Below are positions 7,483-16,330 of a stretch of 64,000 nucleotides of DNA, piece after piece. The notes under the pieces were generated by a model. The model had not been told where the DNA came from and ran no database searches. It was given only the letters and a program-made list of their open reading frames with translations. The stretch lies in NCBI GenBank assembly GCA_016794425.1, contig JAEUHR010000042.1:1-64000 (forward strand), written 5' to 3'. The stretch comes from Planctomycetota bacterium (lineage in GTDB: Bacteria > Planctomycetota > UBA1135 > UBA2386). Both the position numbers and the translations under genes were made by a program. Numbering within the stretch: position 1 is the first letter of the stretch; every line of letters starts with the position of its first letter.

Positions 7483-10449
7483 ATGATGCGCGCGCGGTGG
7501 TGGTCCTGCGGAGTGTTCGTGCTGTGGTCGGCCTGGCTCGCGCTGCCGCTCGCGGCGCAGGAGCCGGAGGACCGGGAGGACTATGCGGCGATCTTGCGCG
7601 ACGGCCAGCGCAAGCTGCTGCAAGGCGAACTCGGCACCGCGGCGGCGCGGTGCGACGAGATCCTCGCCGCCGCCGAGGAGGAGCCGGCCGACGCCAGGCC
7701 GGCCAGCGCGATCGTCGACGAGGCGCGGCTGCTGCTGCTCGACATCGACCTGCGGCAGGGTCGCTACGAGGCGGTGCGCGACGCGTTCGCGGCGGCGACG
7801 CCGGCGTTCCGCGGCCAGCGCGCCGCGGTGCAGCTGCACGCGACCGCGCTCGGCCGGCTCGGCGCCTACCTCGACGCCGCCGCGCTGCTGCAGCCGTTGG
7901 TGACGCAGAACGCCGACGACCTGCAGGCGCGGCACGAGCTCGGCGAATGGCTGGCGCGCGACGGCCAGCGCCGGCGCGCGCGCGAGCTCTGGCAGCAGAA
8001 CACCGAACGCCCGGTGCCGCCGGACGCGCTGCAGCTGGCGTTCCAGGGCCGTTCGCACTGGCGGCTCGGCGGTCGCGACCACCTGGTCCAGGCCAGCGAA
8101 CGGCTGGTGGCCAGCCTGCGCGCCGACCCGGACCGGCCCGAGGCGCGCACGACGCTCGGCACGGTGTACTTCGAGGCCTGGGGCGAGGCGCAGGGCTTCG
8201 AGAGCGGCGAGAAGCAGCTGGCCGAGGCGCTGAAGCGCAACGGCGACGTCGAGGAGGTGCTGCTGGCGCTGTACCGGATCCGCAGCGCCAACGGCGTGCT
8301 CGATCCGGCGAAGACCGAGGGCTTCCTCGAGCGCGTGTTCGACCGCAATCCGCGCAGCGTCGCGGCGATCACGCTGCGCGCCGCGAACGTGCTCGACGAC
8401 CGCCGCTACCAGGACGCGGCGCAGCTGCTCGACTCGGCGCTGGCGATCGACCCCAACGACCGCGTCGCGTTGTGCCACCGCGCGGCCGCGGCGTGGCTGC
8501 TGCACGATGCCGAGGGCTACGCGGGGTTCCGCGCCCGCGCACTGGCCGGTGACGCCGGCTGGCCCGACGCCGACCGCATTCTGGCCGAGCACCTGGTCGC
8601 GCTGTACCGCTTCGCCGATGCGCTGCCGTTCTTCCACGCCGCACTGCAGGCGGCGCCGGACGACGTGCCGAGCCTGCAGGGCCTCGCGCGCGCCGAGATC
8701 TACACCGGCAACGGCAGCCGCGCGCGCGAACTGCTCGAACGCGCCGAAGCGCTGGCGTCGGGGCTCAACGATCCCTGGCGCAAGAACGCGCTGGCGGTGC
8801 AGAAGCTGCTCGACACCGAGTACACGGTCGCCGAGCACGGCCCGTTCCGCGTGCAGATGCACCGCGACGATGCCGAGGTGCTGTCGGCCTACCTGCTGCC
8901 GATCCACCTCGAGGCGGCGGAGGTGCTCGGCGCGAAGTACGGCTGGCAGCCGGACCAGCCGACCAAGGTCGAGGTGCTGCACACCTGGGACGACTTCTCG
9001 GTGCGCACGATCGGTTTCCGCGGCTTCACGGCGCTGGGCGCCTGCTTCGGCCGCCTGATCACGCTGGTGTCGCCGGTCGACGGCGATCTGCGCAAGCAGG
9101 ACTTCATGTGGGAGGCCACGGCCTGGCACGAGTACACGCACGTGCTGACGCTGGGCCTGAGCCGGCATCGCGTGCCGCGCTGGCTGACCGAGGGGTTCTC
9201 GGTCTACGAGGAGAAGATGCGCGACCCGACCTGGGAACGCGGCATGGCGCGCGAACTGTTCGACGCGTTCCACAACCGCGACATCCCGCCGATCGCGTTG
9301 CTGAACCGGCTGTTCCGCGGCCCGCGGATCCTGTTCGGCTACTACCAGGGCGGCCTGATCGTCGAGCTGATCGCGCGCGACCTCGGCTTCGCCAAGGCGC
9401 TGGAGCTGCTGCGCGCCTACGGCGAGGACCTCGAGACCGAAGCGGCGTTCGAGCGCGCCCTCGGCATGCCGTCGCGCGAGTTCGACCGCCGGCTGCTCGA
9501 CTTCGTCGAACGCGACCTGCTGCGCGGCATGCGGCTCGTGCCGCGCTTCGACGAGCGCGCGGTGCAGGACCTGCTGCTGCGGGCGGCGCAGGACCGGACC
9601 AACCTGAAGGTCCGCATCGACCTGGCGTGGGCCTGCCTGCAGCGCGACAACCCGGTCGACGCGGGACGCTGGCTGGCCGAGGTGCTGCGCGCGGAACCGG
9701 ACCACGCCGGGGCCCAGCTGGTGCGCGCCGAGATGATGCGGCGCCGCAAGGAACCGGAGCAGGCGCTGGCGCACTGGCAGCGCGGCTTCGCCGGCGGCGC
9801 CGACGACTTCGACTCGCGGATCGCCTACGGCGACGCACTGCTGGCCGCCGGTGACGCCGACGGTGCCGCGGCGCAGTGGCAGCGCGCCAAGGCCTGCTGG
9901 CCCGGCTGCACCGAACAGGAATCGGCGCCCGAACTGCGGCTGGCGCGGCTCTACCGCGACCAGGGTGACGTGACGCGCGCGCAGATGGAGATGAAGGCCT
10001 ACTGCCGCCGCACCGCGCGCGCGTTCGCGCCGCGCTGGACGCTGGCCGAGTTCGAACGCGACGGCGGCAACCGGGCGCTCGAAGCCGACTACCTGGTCGA
10101 ATGCAACCGCATCGACCCGTTCCACCGCGAATTGCACGTGCGGCTCGGCGAAGCCTGGGCGGCGCTCGGCAAACCGGCGCAGGCCGCGCTCGAGTTCGAA
10201 GTCGCGGCGGCGGTCAAGCCGTCGATGGACCGCCGCTTCCGCGGCCGCGACGCGCGACCGCCGGCCGACGACGGGCCGGAGGATCGCGCCGAGCGCGGGG
10301 CGCTGTGGCTGCGCGCTGCGCGGCTGCGCCACGAACTCGGCGACACGCAGCGCGCCGAGCAGCTGCTGCAGCGCATCGGCACCGAGGCACCGGGCACCGA
10401 GGCGGCGGCCGAGGTCGAGGCGGTGCGGCGAGAGTGGCGACGCCCGTGA
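7483..10449 (+). CDS. Exported TPR protein with peptidase-MA-like metalloprotease domain
   Basis: The 988-residue protein begins with a signal peptide (MMRARWWSCGVFVLWSAWLA, cleavage near AAQ). Several degenerate TPR pairs fill the first 430 residues and the last 300. Between them is a gluzincin-like domain: HEYTH at residues 549-553 supplies two histidine ligands and the catalytic Glu, and Glu570 in WLTEGFSVYEE is the probable third ligand. This order (H-E-x-x-H, then about 17 residues, then TEG-F/xxYxE) matches the peptidase MA family. It should be a periplasmic or surface protease bound to partners through its TPRs; the substrate is unknown. A TATCCT box lies 8 nt before the start codon. 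Confidence 0.85.
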   Translation: MMRARWWSCGVFVLWSAWLALPLAAQEPEDREDYAAILRDGQRKLLQGELGTAAARCDEILAAAEEEPADARPASAIVDEARLLLLDIDLRQGRYEAVRDAFAAATPAFRGQRAAVQLHATALGRLGAYLDAAALLQPLVTQNADDLQARHELGEWLARDGQRRRARELWQQNTERPVPPDALQLAFQGRSHWRLGGRDHLVQASERLVASLRADPDRPEARTTLGTVYFEAWGEAQGFESGEKQLAEALKRNGDVEEVLLALYRIRSANGVLDPAKTEGFLERVFDRNPRSVAAITLRAANVLDDRRYQDAAQLLDSALAIDPNDRVALCHRAAAAWLLHDAEGYAGFRARALAGDAGWPDADRILAEHLVALYRFADALPFFHAALQAAPDDVPSLQGLARAEIYTGNGSRARELLERAEALASGLNDPWRKNALAVQKLLDTEYTVAEHGPFRVQMHRDDAEVLSAYLLPIHLEAAEVLGAKYGWQPDQPTKVEVLHTWDDFSVRTIGFRGFTALGACFGRLITLVSPVDGDLRKQDFMWEATAWHEYTHVLTLGLSRHRVPRWLTEGFSVYEEKMRDPTWERGMARELFDAFHNRDIPPIALLNRLFRGPRILFGYYQGGLIVELIARDLGFAKALELLRAYGEDLETEAAFERALGMPSREFDRRLLDFVERDLLRGMRLVPRFDERAVQDLLLRAAQDRTNLKVRIDLAWACLQRDNPVDAGRWLAEVLRAEPDHAGAQLVRAEMMRRRKEPEQALAHWQRGFAGGADDFDSRIAYGDALLAAGDADGAAAQWQRAKACWPGCTEQESAPELRLARLYRDQGDVTRAQMEMKAYCRRTARAFAPRWTLAEFERDGGNRALEADYLVECNRIDPFHRELHVRLGEAWAALGKPAQAALEFEVAAAVKPSMDRRFRGRDARPPADDGPEDRAERGALWLRAARLRHELGDTQRAEQLLQRIGTEAPGTEAAAEVEAVRREWRRP

Positions 10450-10502
10450 CGACCTGCTAGCGTTGGCCCTCCGCCCACGCCGGGCGTTCGTTGCCGACGA
10501 CC

Positions 10503-11693
10503 ATGCTGCCCGTGCTCGAGGATTGCTGGACGCGCGTCGTGCCGCTGCTGCGCGAACGCGCCGGCGAGGCCGCCTACGGCGCCTGGCTGGCAGAGCTGCG
10601 GCCGGTGCTGATGGAACGGGGCATCGTCTACCTCGAGGCGCCGACCCGCCTGTGTGCCGACCGCGTGCGCGCGCTGTTCCGGCCGCTGCTGCAGGACCTG
10701 CTGTCGGCCGACTTCGGCATCGACCTGCAGGTCGAACTGCAGGCGCGCGAGACGCTGCGGTCGGACGCGCTCGAGGTGTCGCCGATGCAGCCGGTCGTCG
10801 ACGACGGCAACCGCACCGTGCACCTGGTGCTGTCGAGCCTGGTCGCCGGCCGGCCGCTGCCGGCCAACCTGTTCGTGTTCCACGGGCCGAGCGGCGTCGG
10901 CAAGACGTTCCTGCTGCGCTGGTGGCGCAGCCAGTGCAGTAGTCCGGTGATGTGGTTCGACCTGCCGGCGCTGCTGCTGGCGTTCCAGTCGGCGCACCAC
11001 GAGAAACGCGTCGATGCGCTGCGGGCCGAACTCGTGCAGGACCAGCCGCTGGTGCTCGACGAGCTGCATCGGATCGCCGACAAGCCGAAGCTGCAGCAGC
11101 TCCTGGCGACGGTGCTGCACGAACGCGAGGTGCTGCGGTCGCCGACGCTGTGCGCGTCGCGCTGGCACCCGAAGGACGTGCGCGCACTCGACGCGAAGCT
11201 GACCACGCAGCTGCTGGCCGGCTTCGTCGCCGGCATCGAACGGCCCGGCCCGATCGGCCGCCTGCGCTACCTGCGCGCGCTCGAGGGCGCGCCGTCGCGC
11301 AACGGCCGCGCGACCGTGGTCGAGTCGCTGGCGCAGCAGTGCAACGGCACGTTCCCCGAACTGCGCGCGGTCTGGGCCCGGTCGCGCGCGGTGCCGCCGA
11401 AGTACCTCGAACTGATCGATCCCGGCCGCGTGTTCCAGCGCGTGCGCGACCAGGTCGCGGCGCGCTTCGGCGTCACGGCCGACGACCTGCTCGGCAAGGG
11501 CCAGGGGCGGGCGCTGAGCCGCGCGCGCAAGGTGGTCGCGATGTTGTGCCTGCAGCAGGGGCTGCGCGGCAGCGAGGTCGGGCGGTTCCTGAACGGCCGC
11601 ACGCGCGCCGCGGTCAGCTACATGGTGCGGTCGCTGCAGGACGAACTGGCCGCTTCGCCGGCGCTGCGCCAGCAGCTCGAGGGCTTGTTGTGA
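10503..11693 (+). CDS. DnaA-like AAA+ protein with divergent active-site and DNA-binding motifs
   Basis: All three DnaA modules are present in 396 residues (bacterial DnaA is usually about 440-470). Domain I is at residues 8-70 (CWTRVVPLLRERAG). The AAA+ domain has an intact Walker A (GPSGVGKT, 128-135) and Walker B (LVLDELHR, 183-190). Domain IV is at 308-380. Several expected residues differ: the box VII 'LRSRF' region reads LTTQLL (233-238), so the arginine finger is missing; the sensor II arginine of N-V-R-E-L is a proline (TFPEL, 283-287); and the DnaA signature GRDHTTV reads GRTRAAV (365-371). It may be a paralogue or regulator rather than the initiator. The ATG at 10503 is chosen over TTG 10491. 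It overlaps tmk by 4 bp (GTGA). Confidence 0.8.
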   Translation: MLPVLEDCWTRVVPLLRERAGEAAYGAWLAELRPVLMERGIVYLEAPTRLCADRVRALFRPLLQDLLSADFGIDLQVELQARETLRSDALEVSPMQPVVDDGNRTVHLVLSSLVAGRPLPANLFVFHGPSGVGKTFLLRWWRSQCSSPVMWFDLPALLLAFQSAHHEKRVDALRAELVQDQPLVLDELHRIADKPKLQQLLATVLHEREVLRSPTLCASRWHPKDVRALDAKLTTQLLAGFVAGIERPGPIGRLRYLRALEGAPSRNGRATVVESLAQQCNGTFPELRAVWARSRAVPPKYLELIDPGRVFQRVRDQVAARFGVTADDLLGKGQGRALSRARKVVAMLCLQQGLRGSEVGRFLNGRTRAAVSYMVRSLQDELAASPALRQQLEGLL

Positions 11694-12304
11694 CCTGGGT
11701 GGTGCTCGACGGTCCGGACGGCTGCGGCAAGAGTTCGCAGGCGATCGGGCTCACCGCCTGGCTGCGCGAACAGGGCCGCTCGGTCGTGCACGTGCGCGAG
11801 CCGGGCTCGACGCCGGTCGGCGAGGCGCTGCGGCAGCTGCTGCTGGCCAACACGACCGGCGAGCTGCAACCGGTGACCGAGGCGCTGCTGTTCTCGGCCG
11901 CGCGCGGCGAACTGGTCGCCAACGTGGTCGCGCCGGCGCTGCAGCGCGGCGACGTCGTCGTCGCCGAACGCTGCTACCTGTCGACCGTGGTCTACCAGGC
12001 GCTGGCCGCTATGCCGGGCCTGGACCTCGACTGGGTGCTGGACCTGACGCGGCGCGTGCACGGCGCGCACCTGCCCGACGCGATCTTCGTGCTCGACGTG
12101 CCGGTCGCGACGGCCGCCGCGCGCCGCCGCGCGCGCACCGACGACCGGTTCGAGGCGCGCGGCGAGGCCTACCACGAACGCGTGCGCGCGGGCTTCCGGC
12201 GCGTCTGCGAGCTCGAGGTCCGCGCGCAGCTGGTCGATGCGGCGCGGCCGTTCGACGACGTGCAGGCGGACCTGCGCCGCCGCGTGCGGAGCCGGCTCAC
12301 GTGA
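11690..12304 (+). CDS. tmk: Thymidylate kinase
   Basis: The 204-residue enzyme phosphorylates dTMP to dTDP in dTTP synthesis. It has the P-loop GPDGCGKSSQ at residues 8-17, the substrate-binding EPGSTPVGEALRQLLL motif where most family members have EPGGT-x-LGE, and ERCYLSTVVYQ at the DR(Y/H)-xxS-xxYQ site. An Arg-rich lid follows (ARRRARTDDRFE). The GTG start at 11690 overlaps the stop of the DnaA-like gene and its own stop overlaps holB by 4 bp, so all three are probably translationally coupled. Confidence 0.9.
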   Translation: MTWVVLDGPDGCGKSSQAIGLTAWLREQGRSVVHVREPGSTPVGEALRQLLLANTTGELQPVTEALLFSAARGELVANVVAPALQRGDVVVAERCYLSTVVYQALAAMPGLDLDWVLDLTRRVHGAHLPDAIFVLDVPVATAAARRRARTDDRFEARGEAYHERVRAGFRRVCELEVRAQLVDAARPFDDVQADLRRRVRSRLT

Positions 12305-13311
12305 GCGCGGCCGGCGGCGTCGGGCTGCAACGGCCGCTCGGCCAGGGCGCGGCGCTGGCGCACTTCCTGCGGCGCGCGCGGCGCCTCGAGCTGCCGCACG
12401 CGCTGGTGGTCGAGGGGGCCAAGGGTGGCGGCAAGAGCACCGTGGTGCGCTGGCTCGCCGCCGCGCTGTCGTGCCCGTCCGAACTCGACACCGACGAGCC
12501 GTGCGGCATGTGCCGCGTCTGCAGCCGCATCGCCAGCGGCGGACATCCCGACGTGCACGTGGTCGATCGCGCGCGCGACGAGGACGACCGCAAGGAGCAC
12601 GGCAAGAGCTTCCACGTGATCAAGGTCGGCCAGGTGCGGCAGGCGCAGGAAGCGCTGTTGCGCCACGCTGTCGAGGGCCGCGCGCGCGTCGTCTGCATCT
12701 TCGACGCCGACGCGATGGAGGAACCGGCGCAGAACGCGCTGTTGAAGACGCTCGAAGAGCCGGGACCGGCGACGTTCCTGCTGCTCGAGGCGAGCCGGCC
12801 CGAGCAGCTGCTGCCGACCGTACGCTCGCGCGTGCAGCGGCTGCGCGTGCTGCCGCTCGCCGAAGCGATGCTGCGGCGCGAATTGCAGCAGCGAATTCCG
12901 CAGCGCGCCGAATGGCACGACGCCGCCGTACGGCTGGCGAACGGCAGCCTCGGCCGCGCCCTGCTGGCCTGCACCGAACGCGCGGTACAACTCCACGATC
13001 TCGTTCGTGCGGTACTGGCGACCACCAATGGGTTGCGTCCGCTGGCCACGGCGGCGGCCGTGCTGCAGGGCGAGCGCGAGCTGCGGTCGGCGGGGGATGC
13101 CGCCCGGTTGTTCCTGTGGCTGCTGCGTGCCGAACTGCGCGCCCGCAGCTCCGCCCTTGCGGAGTCCGCCGCCGGTTCCTACCCTGCAGCCGCTGCCGAA
13201 CCATGGACTTCGTGGCTCGAATCGACGCTGGCCGCCGAACGGGATCTCGATCTGCTGATCCCGCCCGAGCAGGTGCTCACGGCGTGTCTGCTCGACCTGC
13301 GCGCGACGTAG
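12301..13311 (+). CDS. holB: DNA polymerase III, delta' subunit
   Basis: This 336-residue protein is a clamp-loader subunit. The N-terminal ATPase-like domain has a P-loop-type sequence (GAKGGGKSTVVRW), a zinc-binding C-x9-C-x2-C-x2-C cluster near residues 59-75, and EEPAQNALLKTLEEP, which is highly characteristic of delta' and gamma/tau. The catalytic SRC motif of gamma/tau reads SRV (RSRVQRL), consistent with delta', which does not hydrolyse ATP. The C-terminal third is helical. The gene starts at a GTG overlapping tmk, and the tmk-holB pairing is common in bacteria. Confidence 0.88.
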   Translation: MSAAGGVGLQRPLGQGAALAHFLRRARRLELPHALVVEGAKGGGKSTVVRWLAAALSCPSELDTDEPCGMCRVCSRIASGGHPDVHVVDRARDEDDRKEHGKSFHVIKVGQVRQAQEALLRHAVEGRARVVCIFDADAMEEPAQNALLKTLEEPGPATFLLLEASRPEQLLPTVRSRVQRLRVLPLAEAMLRRELQQRIPQRAEWHDAAVRLANGSLGRALLACTERAVQLHDLVRAVLATTNGLRPLATAAAVLQGERELRSAGDAARLFLWLLRAELRARSSALAESAAGSYPAAAAEPWTSWLESTLAAERDLDLLIPPEQVLTACLLDLRAT

Positions 13312-13437
13312 TCCTTGCGGCGGTGGCAGTGGGGGATGCGCGGCCGAGCGGTCACTCGGGCGTGCTCAAGGGCGGTTCCAGATCGGCCGATATCGGTGGC
13401 GCCGACGCTCCGATTCGTCCCCGGAGGAACCGTTTCG

Positions 13438-13854
13438 ATGGCTGCAGCTGAACAGGACCTGCTCGAAGACACCATCCAGGCAGTGCGCCGACGCGACCGT
13501 CGCTTCTCGCGCAACGCCTACTACTTCGTGCTCGACGCGCTCGACTTCACGATGTCGAACCTCGGCCGCGAGAAGATGACCGGCGAGGACCGCCACGTCG
13601 GCGGCCGCGAGCTGCTGGCCGGCATCAAAGACTACGCCGCCGACCAGTTCGGGCCGATGGCCGAGGTCGTGTTCGCGCGCTGGGGCGTGCGCGCACCGGC
13701 CGACTTCGGCGAGATCGTGTTCAACCTGATCGACGCCGAACTGCTGAGCCGGCGTCCGACCGACTCGCGCCTCGACTTCGTCGACGGCTTCGACTTCCGC
13801 ACGGTGTTCGCCGAGAAGCACCGCCAGTCGCTCGATCGCATCGCGACGCGGTAG
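13438..13854 (+). CDS. Minf_1886 family protein
   Basis: The 138-residue protein carries the features I know from the Minf_1886 family: the FSRNAYYFVLDALDFT segment, then RHVGGRELLAGIKDYAADQFGPMA, then RWGVRAPADFGEIVFNLI and a DSRLDF tail. The family is common in Planctomycetota and Verrucomicrobia and has no known function. A clear Shine-Dalgarno site, GGAGGA at 13423-13428, sits 9 bp before the ATG at 13438, which settles the start; an open frame extends further upstream. It lies 126 bp downstream of holB and could share its transcript. Confidence 0.85.
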   Translation: MAAAEQDLLEDTIQAVRRRDRRFSRNAYYFVLDALDFTMSNLGREKMTGEDRHVGGRELLAGIKDYAADQFGPMAEVVFARWGVRAPADFGEIVFNLIDAELLSRRPTDSRLDFVDGFDFRTVFAEKHRQSLDRIATR

Positions 13855-13890
13855 CGCAGCGCGGACTGGCTGCGCCCGGCGCGCGCGCCC

Positions 13891-13896
13891 TACACT
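13891..13896 (+). promoter_or_regulatory. Candidate -10 box (TACACT) for a leaderless start
   Basis: TACACT is 6 nt before the ATG of the S9 peptidase gene, with no Shine-Dalgarno sequence between them. The position suggests that the mRNA starts at the start codon. Same pattern as six other TANNNT sites in the window. Confidence 0.5.
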
Positions 13897-13902
13897 GCAG
13901 CG

Positions 13903-16308
13903 ATGCTGCCGCTGCGCCTGGCCATCCCGCTGCTCAGTTGCTGCCTGCCGCTGCTCGCGCAGGCCCCTGCCGCCTGGCAGCGCCCGCCCGAGGTCATCGC
14001 GCAGCTGGTCGAAACGCCGCCGCCGCCCGATGTCGGCCTGTCGCCGCGCCGCAGCTGGCTCGTGCTGACGACGCGCGAAGCACTGCCGACGATCGAAGTG
14101 CTGGCGCGGCCACACCAGAAACTGGCCGGGCTGCGCATCGATCCGGCGCTGCACGGGCGCCAGCTCGGCACGCGCGTGACCTCGCTGCGGCTGCGGTCGC
14201 TGGCCGACGGCAGCGAACGCGCGGTGCCGATCCCGATCGGCCACTGGTCGGGCCCGTTCTGGAGCGCCGACGACCGTGCGTTCGCGCTGGTGCGAGCTGC
14301 CGAGGGCGGCGCCGAGCTGTGGCTCGCCGATCCGGCGACCGCGCCGCCGCGGCGGATCGACGGCGTGCGGCTCAACACCGTGCTCGGCGGCGGCGTGCAG
14401 TGGCTGCCCGACCAGCGGCGGCTGCTGGTCCGGCTCGTCGTCGAGGGCGAAGCGCCGACGCGGCCCGCGGCGCCGGCCGGCCCGCAGGTGCAGGAAGTGC
14501 GCGGCGGCACCAAGGCGCAGGTGCGGACCTACCAGGACCTGCTGCAGGACGCGCACGACGAACGGCTGTTCGAGCACTTCGCGACCTGCCAGCCGGCCGT
14601 CGTCGATCCGGCCGGCGACCGGGTCGTGCGGCTCGGGAGCACCGGCCTCGTGGTGCGCGACGAGCCTTCGCCCGACGGCGCCTGGCTGTTGGTCGAACGG
14701 CTGCAGCGACCGTTCTCGTATGCGGTGCCGTACCCGATGTTCCCGCGCACCGTCGAGCTGCGCAGCCTCACGACCGGCGCCACCGTGCGCGAGGTCGCGC
14801 AGCTGCCGCTGCAGGACACGGTGCCGATCGGTGGCGTGCCGACCGGGCCACGCAGCATCGACTGGGTGCCGGTGCTGCCCGACACGCTGGTCTTCTGCGA
14901 AGCGCTGGACGGTGGCGACCCGCGTAACGAGGTCGAGCACCGCGATCTGGTGTGGCGCGCGGCGGCCGCCGGCGGCGAGCCGCAGCCGTGGTTCCGTTTG
15001 CGCCATCGCTTTGCCGGCCTCGGCTTCGCCGACGACGGGCGGACCGTGCTGGTCACCGAGTTCGACCGCCGCACGCGGCGGCAGTGGGTGCACCGCGGCG
15101 ATGCAGTCGACGCCGCGCGGCCGCTGGCGCTGCTCTACGAACGCTCGACGCAGGACGCCTACGGCGATCCGGGCCGTCCGGTGCGCGAGGTCGCCGCCAA
15201 CGGCGCGGTGCTGCTGCGGCTGCGCGAAGGACGGCTGCTGTTGGTCGGCGCTGGCGCGTCGCCGGACGGCGAGCGCCCGTTCGTCGACGAGTGGACGCTG
15301 GAGTCCGGCGCCAAGCAGCGCTGGTTCGAGGCCGCGGCAGGCCGCTACGAGACGTTCGTCGGTCTCGCCGACGAGGCGGGACGGCAGCTGCTGCTGCGCA
15401 GCGAGTCGCCGACCGAGCCGCCGTCGCTGGTGGTGCTCGACCGCGCGAGCGGCGCCCGCACGACGCTGCTGGCGTTCCCCGATCCGGCCGCCGAGCGGAC
15501 GCGCGGCGTCGAGAAGCGGCTGTTGCGCTACCGGCGCGAAGACGGTGTCGAGCTGTCGGGCACGCTCTACCTGCCGCCGGGGCACCGCGACGGCCAGCGC
15601 CACCCGACGCTGATCTGGGCCTACCCGCTCGAGTACACGCAGGCCAGCGACGCGGGGCAGGTGCGGGCCGCGCCGAACCGCTGGCTGCGGCTGCAGGGCA
15701 GTTCGCACCTGTTCCTGTTGCTGCACGGCTACGCGGTGTTCGACGACGCGGCGATGCCGATCGTCGGCCCGCAGCGGACCGCCAACGACACGTTCGTGCT
15801 GCAGGTGCAGCAGAACGCGCGCGCCGCGGTCGCCGCACTCGAGGCCACCGGCGCCGTCGACCCGCAGCGACTCGCGGTCGCCGGCCACAGCTACGGCGCG
15901 TTCATGACCGCGAACCTGCTGGCGCACACGGACCTGTTCGCGGCCGGCATCGCGCGGTCCGGCGCCTACAACCGCACGCTGACGCCGTTCGGCTTCCAGA
16001 GCGAGGACCGCACGTTCTGGGAGGCGCCCGAGGTCTACCACGCGATGTCGCCGTTCGCGCACGCCGATCGGATCCGGCGGCCGCTGCTGCTGATCCACGG
16101 CGCCGACGACGACAACAGCGGCACGTTCCCGCTGCAGAGCCAGCGCCTGTTCGCGGCGATCCAGGGCCACGGCGGCACCGCGCGGCTGTGCCTGCTGCCG
16201 CACGAGGCGCACGGCTACCGCTCGCGCGAAGGCGTGCTGCAGTGCCTGGCCGAGATGTGCGACTGGCTCGATCGGCACCTGGCGCCGCCGCGCGCCGAGA
16301 CCCGCTAG
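13903..16308 (+). CDS. Secreted S9-family (prolyl oligopeptidase-like) serine peptidase
   Basis: This 801-residue protein has a signal peptide (MLPLRLAIPLLSCCLP), a long propeller-like N-terminal part and a C-terminal alpha/beta-hydrolase domain. The catalytic triad is visible: Ser663 in GHSYG, Asp736 in IHGADDDNSG, and His770 in LPHEAHGY. The NSGTFPLQS stretch after the Asp resembles glutamyl-endopeptidase-type S9 members, so it likely cleaves peptides at acidic residues, though specificity is uncertain. It is convergent with the HEAT-repeat gene, with 22 bp between stop codons. Confidence 0.87.
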   Translation: MLPLRLAIPLLSCCLPLLAQAPAAWQRPPEVIAQLVETPPPPDVGLSPRRSWLVLTTREALPTIEVLARPHQKLAGLRIDPALHGRQLGTRVTSLRLRSLADGSERAVPIPIGHWSGPFWSADDRAFALVRAAEGGAELWLADPATAPPRRIDGVRLNTVLGGGVQWLPDQRRLLVRLVVEGEAPTRPAAPAGPQVQEVRGGTKAQVRTYQDLLQDAHDERLFEHFATCQPAVVDPAGDRVVRLGSTGLVVRDEPSPDGAWLLVERLQRPFSYAVPYPMFPRTVELRSLTTGATVREVAQLPLQDTVPIGGVPTGPRSIDWVPVLPDTLVFCEALDGGDPRNEVEHRDLVWRAAAAGGEPQPWFRLRHRFAGLGFADDGRTVLVTEFDRRTRRQWVHRGDAVDAARPLALLYERSTQDAYGDPGRPVREVAANGAVLLRLREGRLLLVGAGASPDGERPFVDEWTLESGAKQRWFEAAAGRYETFVGLADEAGRQLLLRSESPTEPPSLVVLDRASGARTTLLAFPDPAAERTRGVEKRLLRYRREDGVELSGTLYLPPGHRDGQRHPTLIWAYPLEYTQASDAGQVRAAPNRWLRLQGSSHLFLLLHGYAVFDDAAMPIVGPQRTANDTFVLQVQQNARAAVAALEATGAVDPQRLAVAGHSYGAFMTANLLAHTDLFAAGIARSGAYNRTLTPFGFQSEDRTFWEAPEVYHAMSPFAHADRIRRPLLLIHGADDDNSGTFPLQSQRLFAAIQGHGGTARLCLLPHEAHGYRSREGVLQCLAEMCDWLDRHLAPPRAETR

Positions 16309-16330
16309 TGCCGGTCGGCGCGGCCCGCGG

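Noticed and set aside
10441..10502. DnaA-box cluster or oriC beside the DnaA-like gene.
   Set aside because: No TTATCCACA-like boxes or AT-rich unwinding region are visible near the gene, and the gene lies in a GC-rich, tightly packed region.
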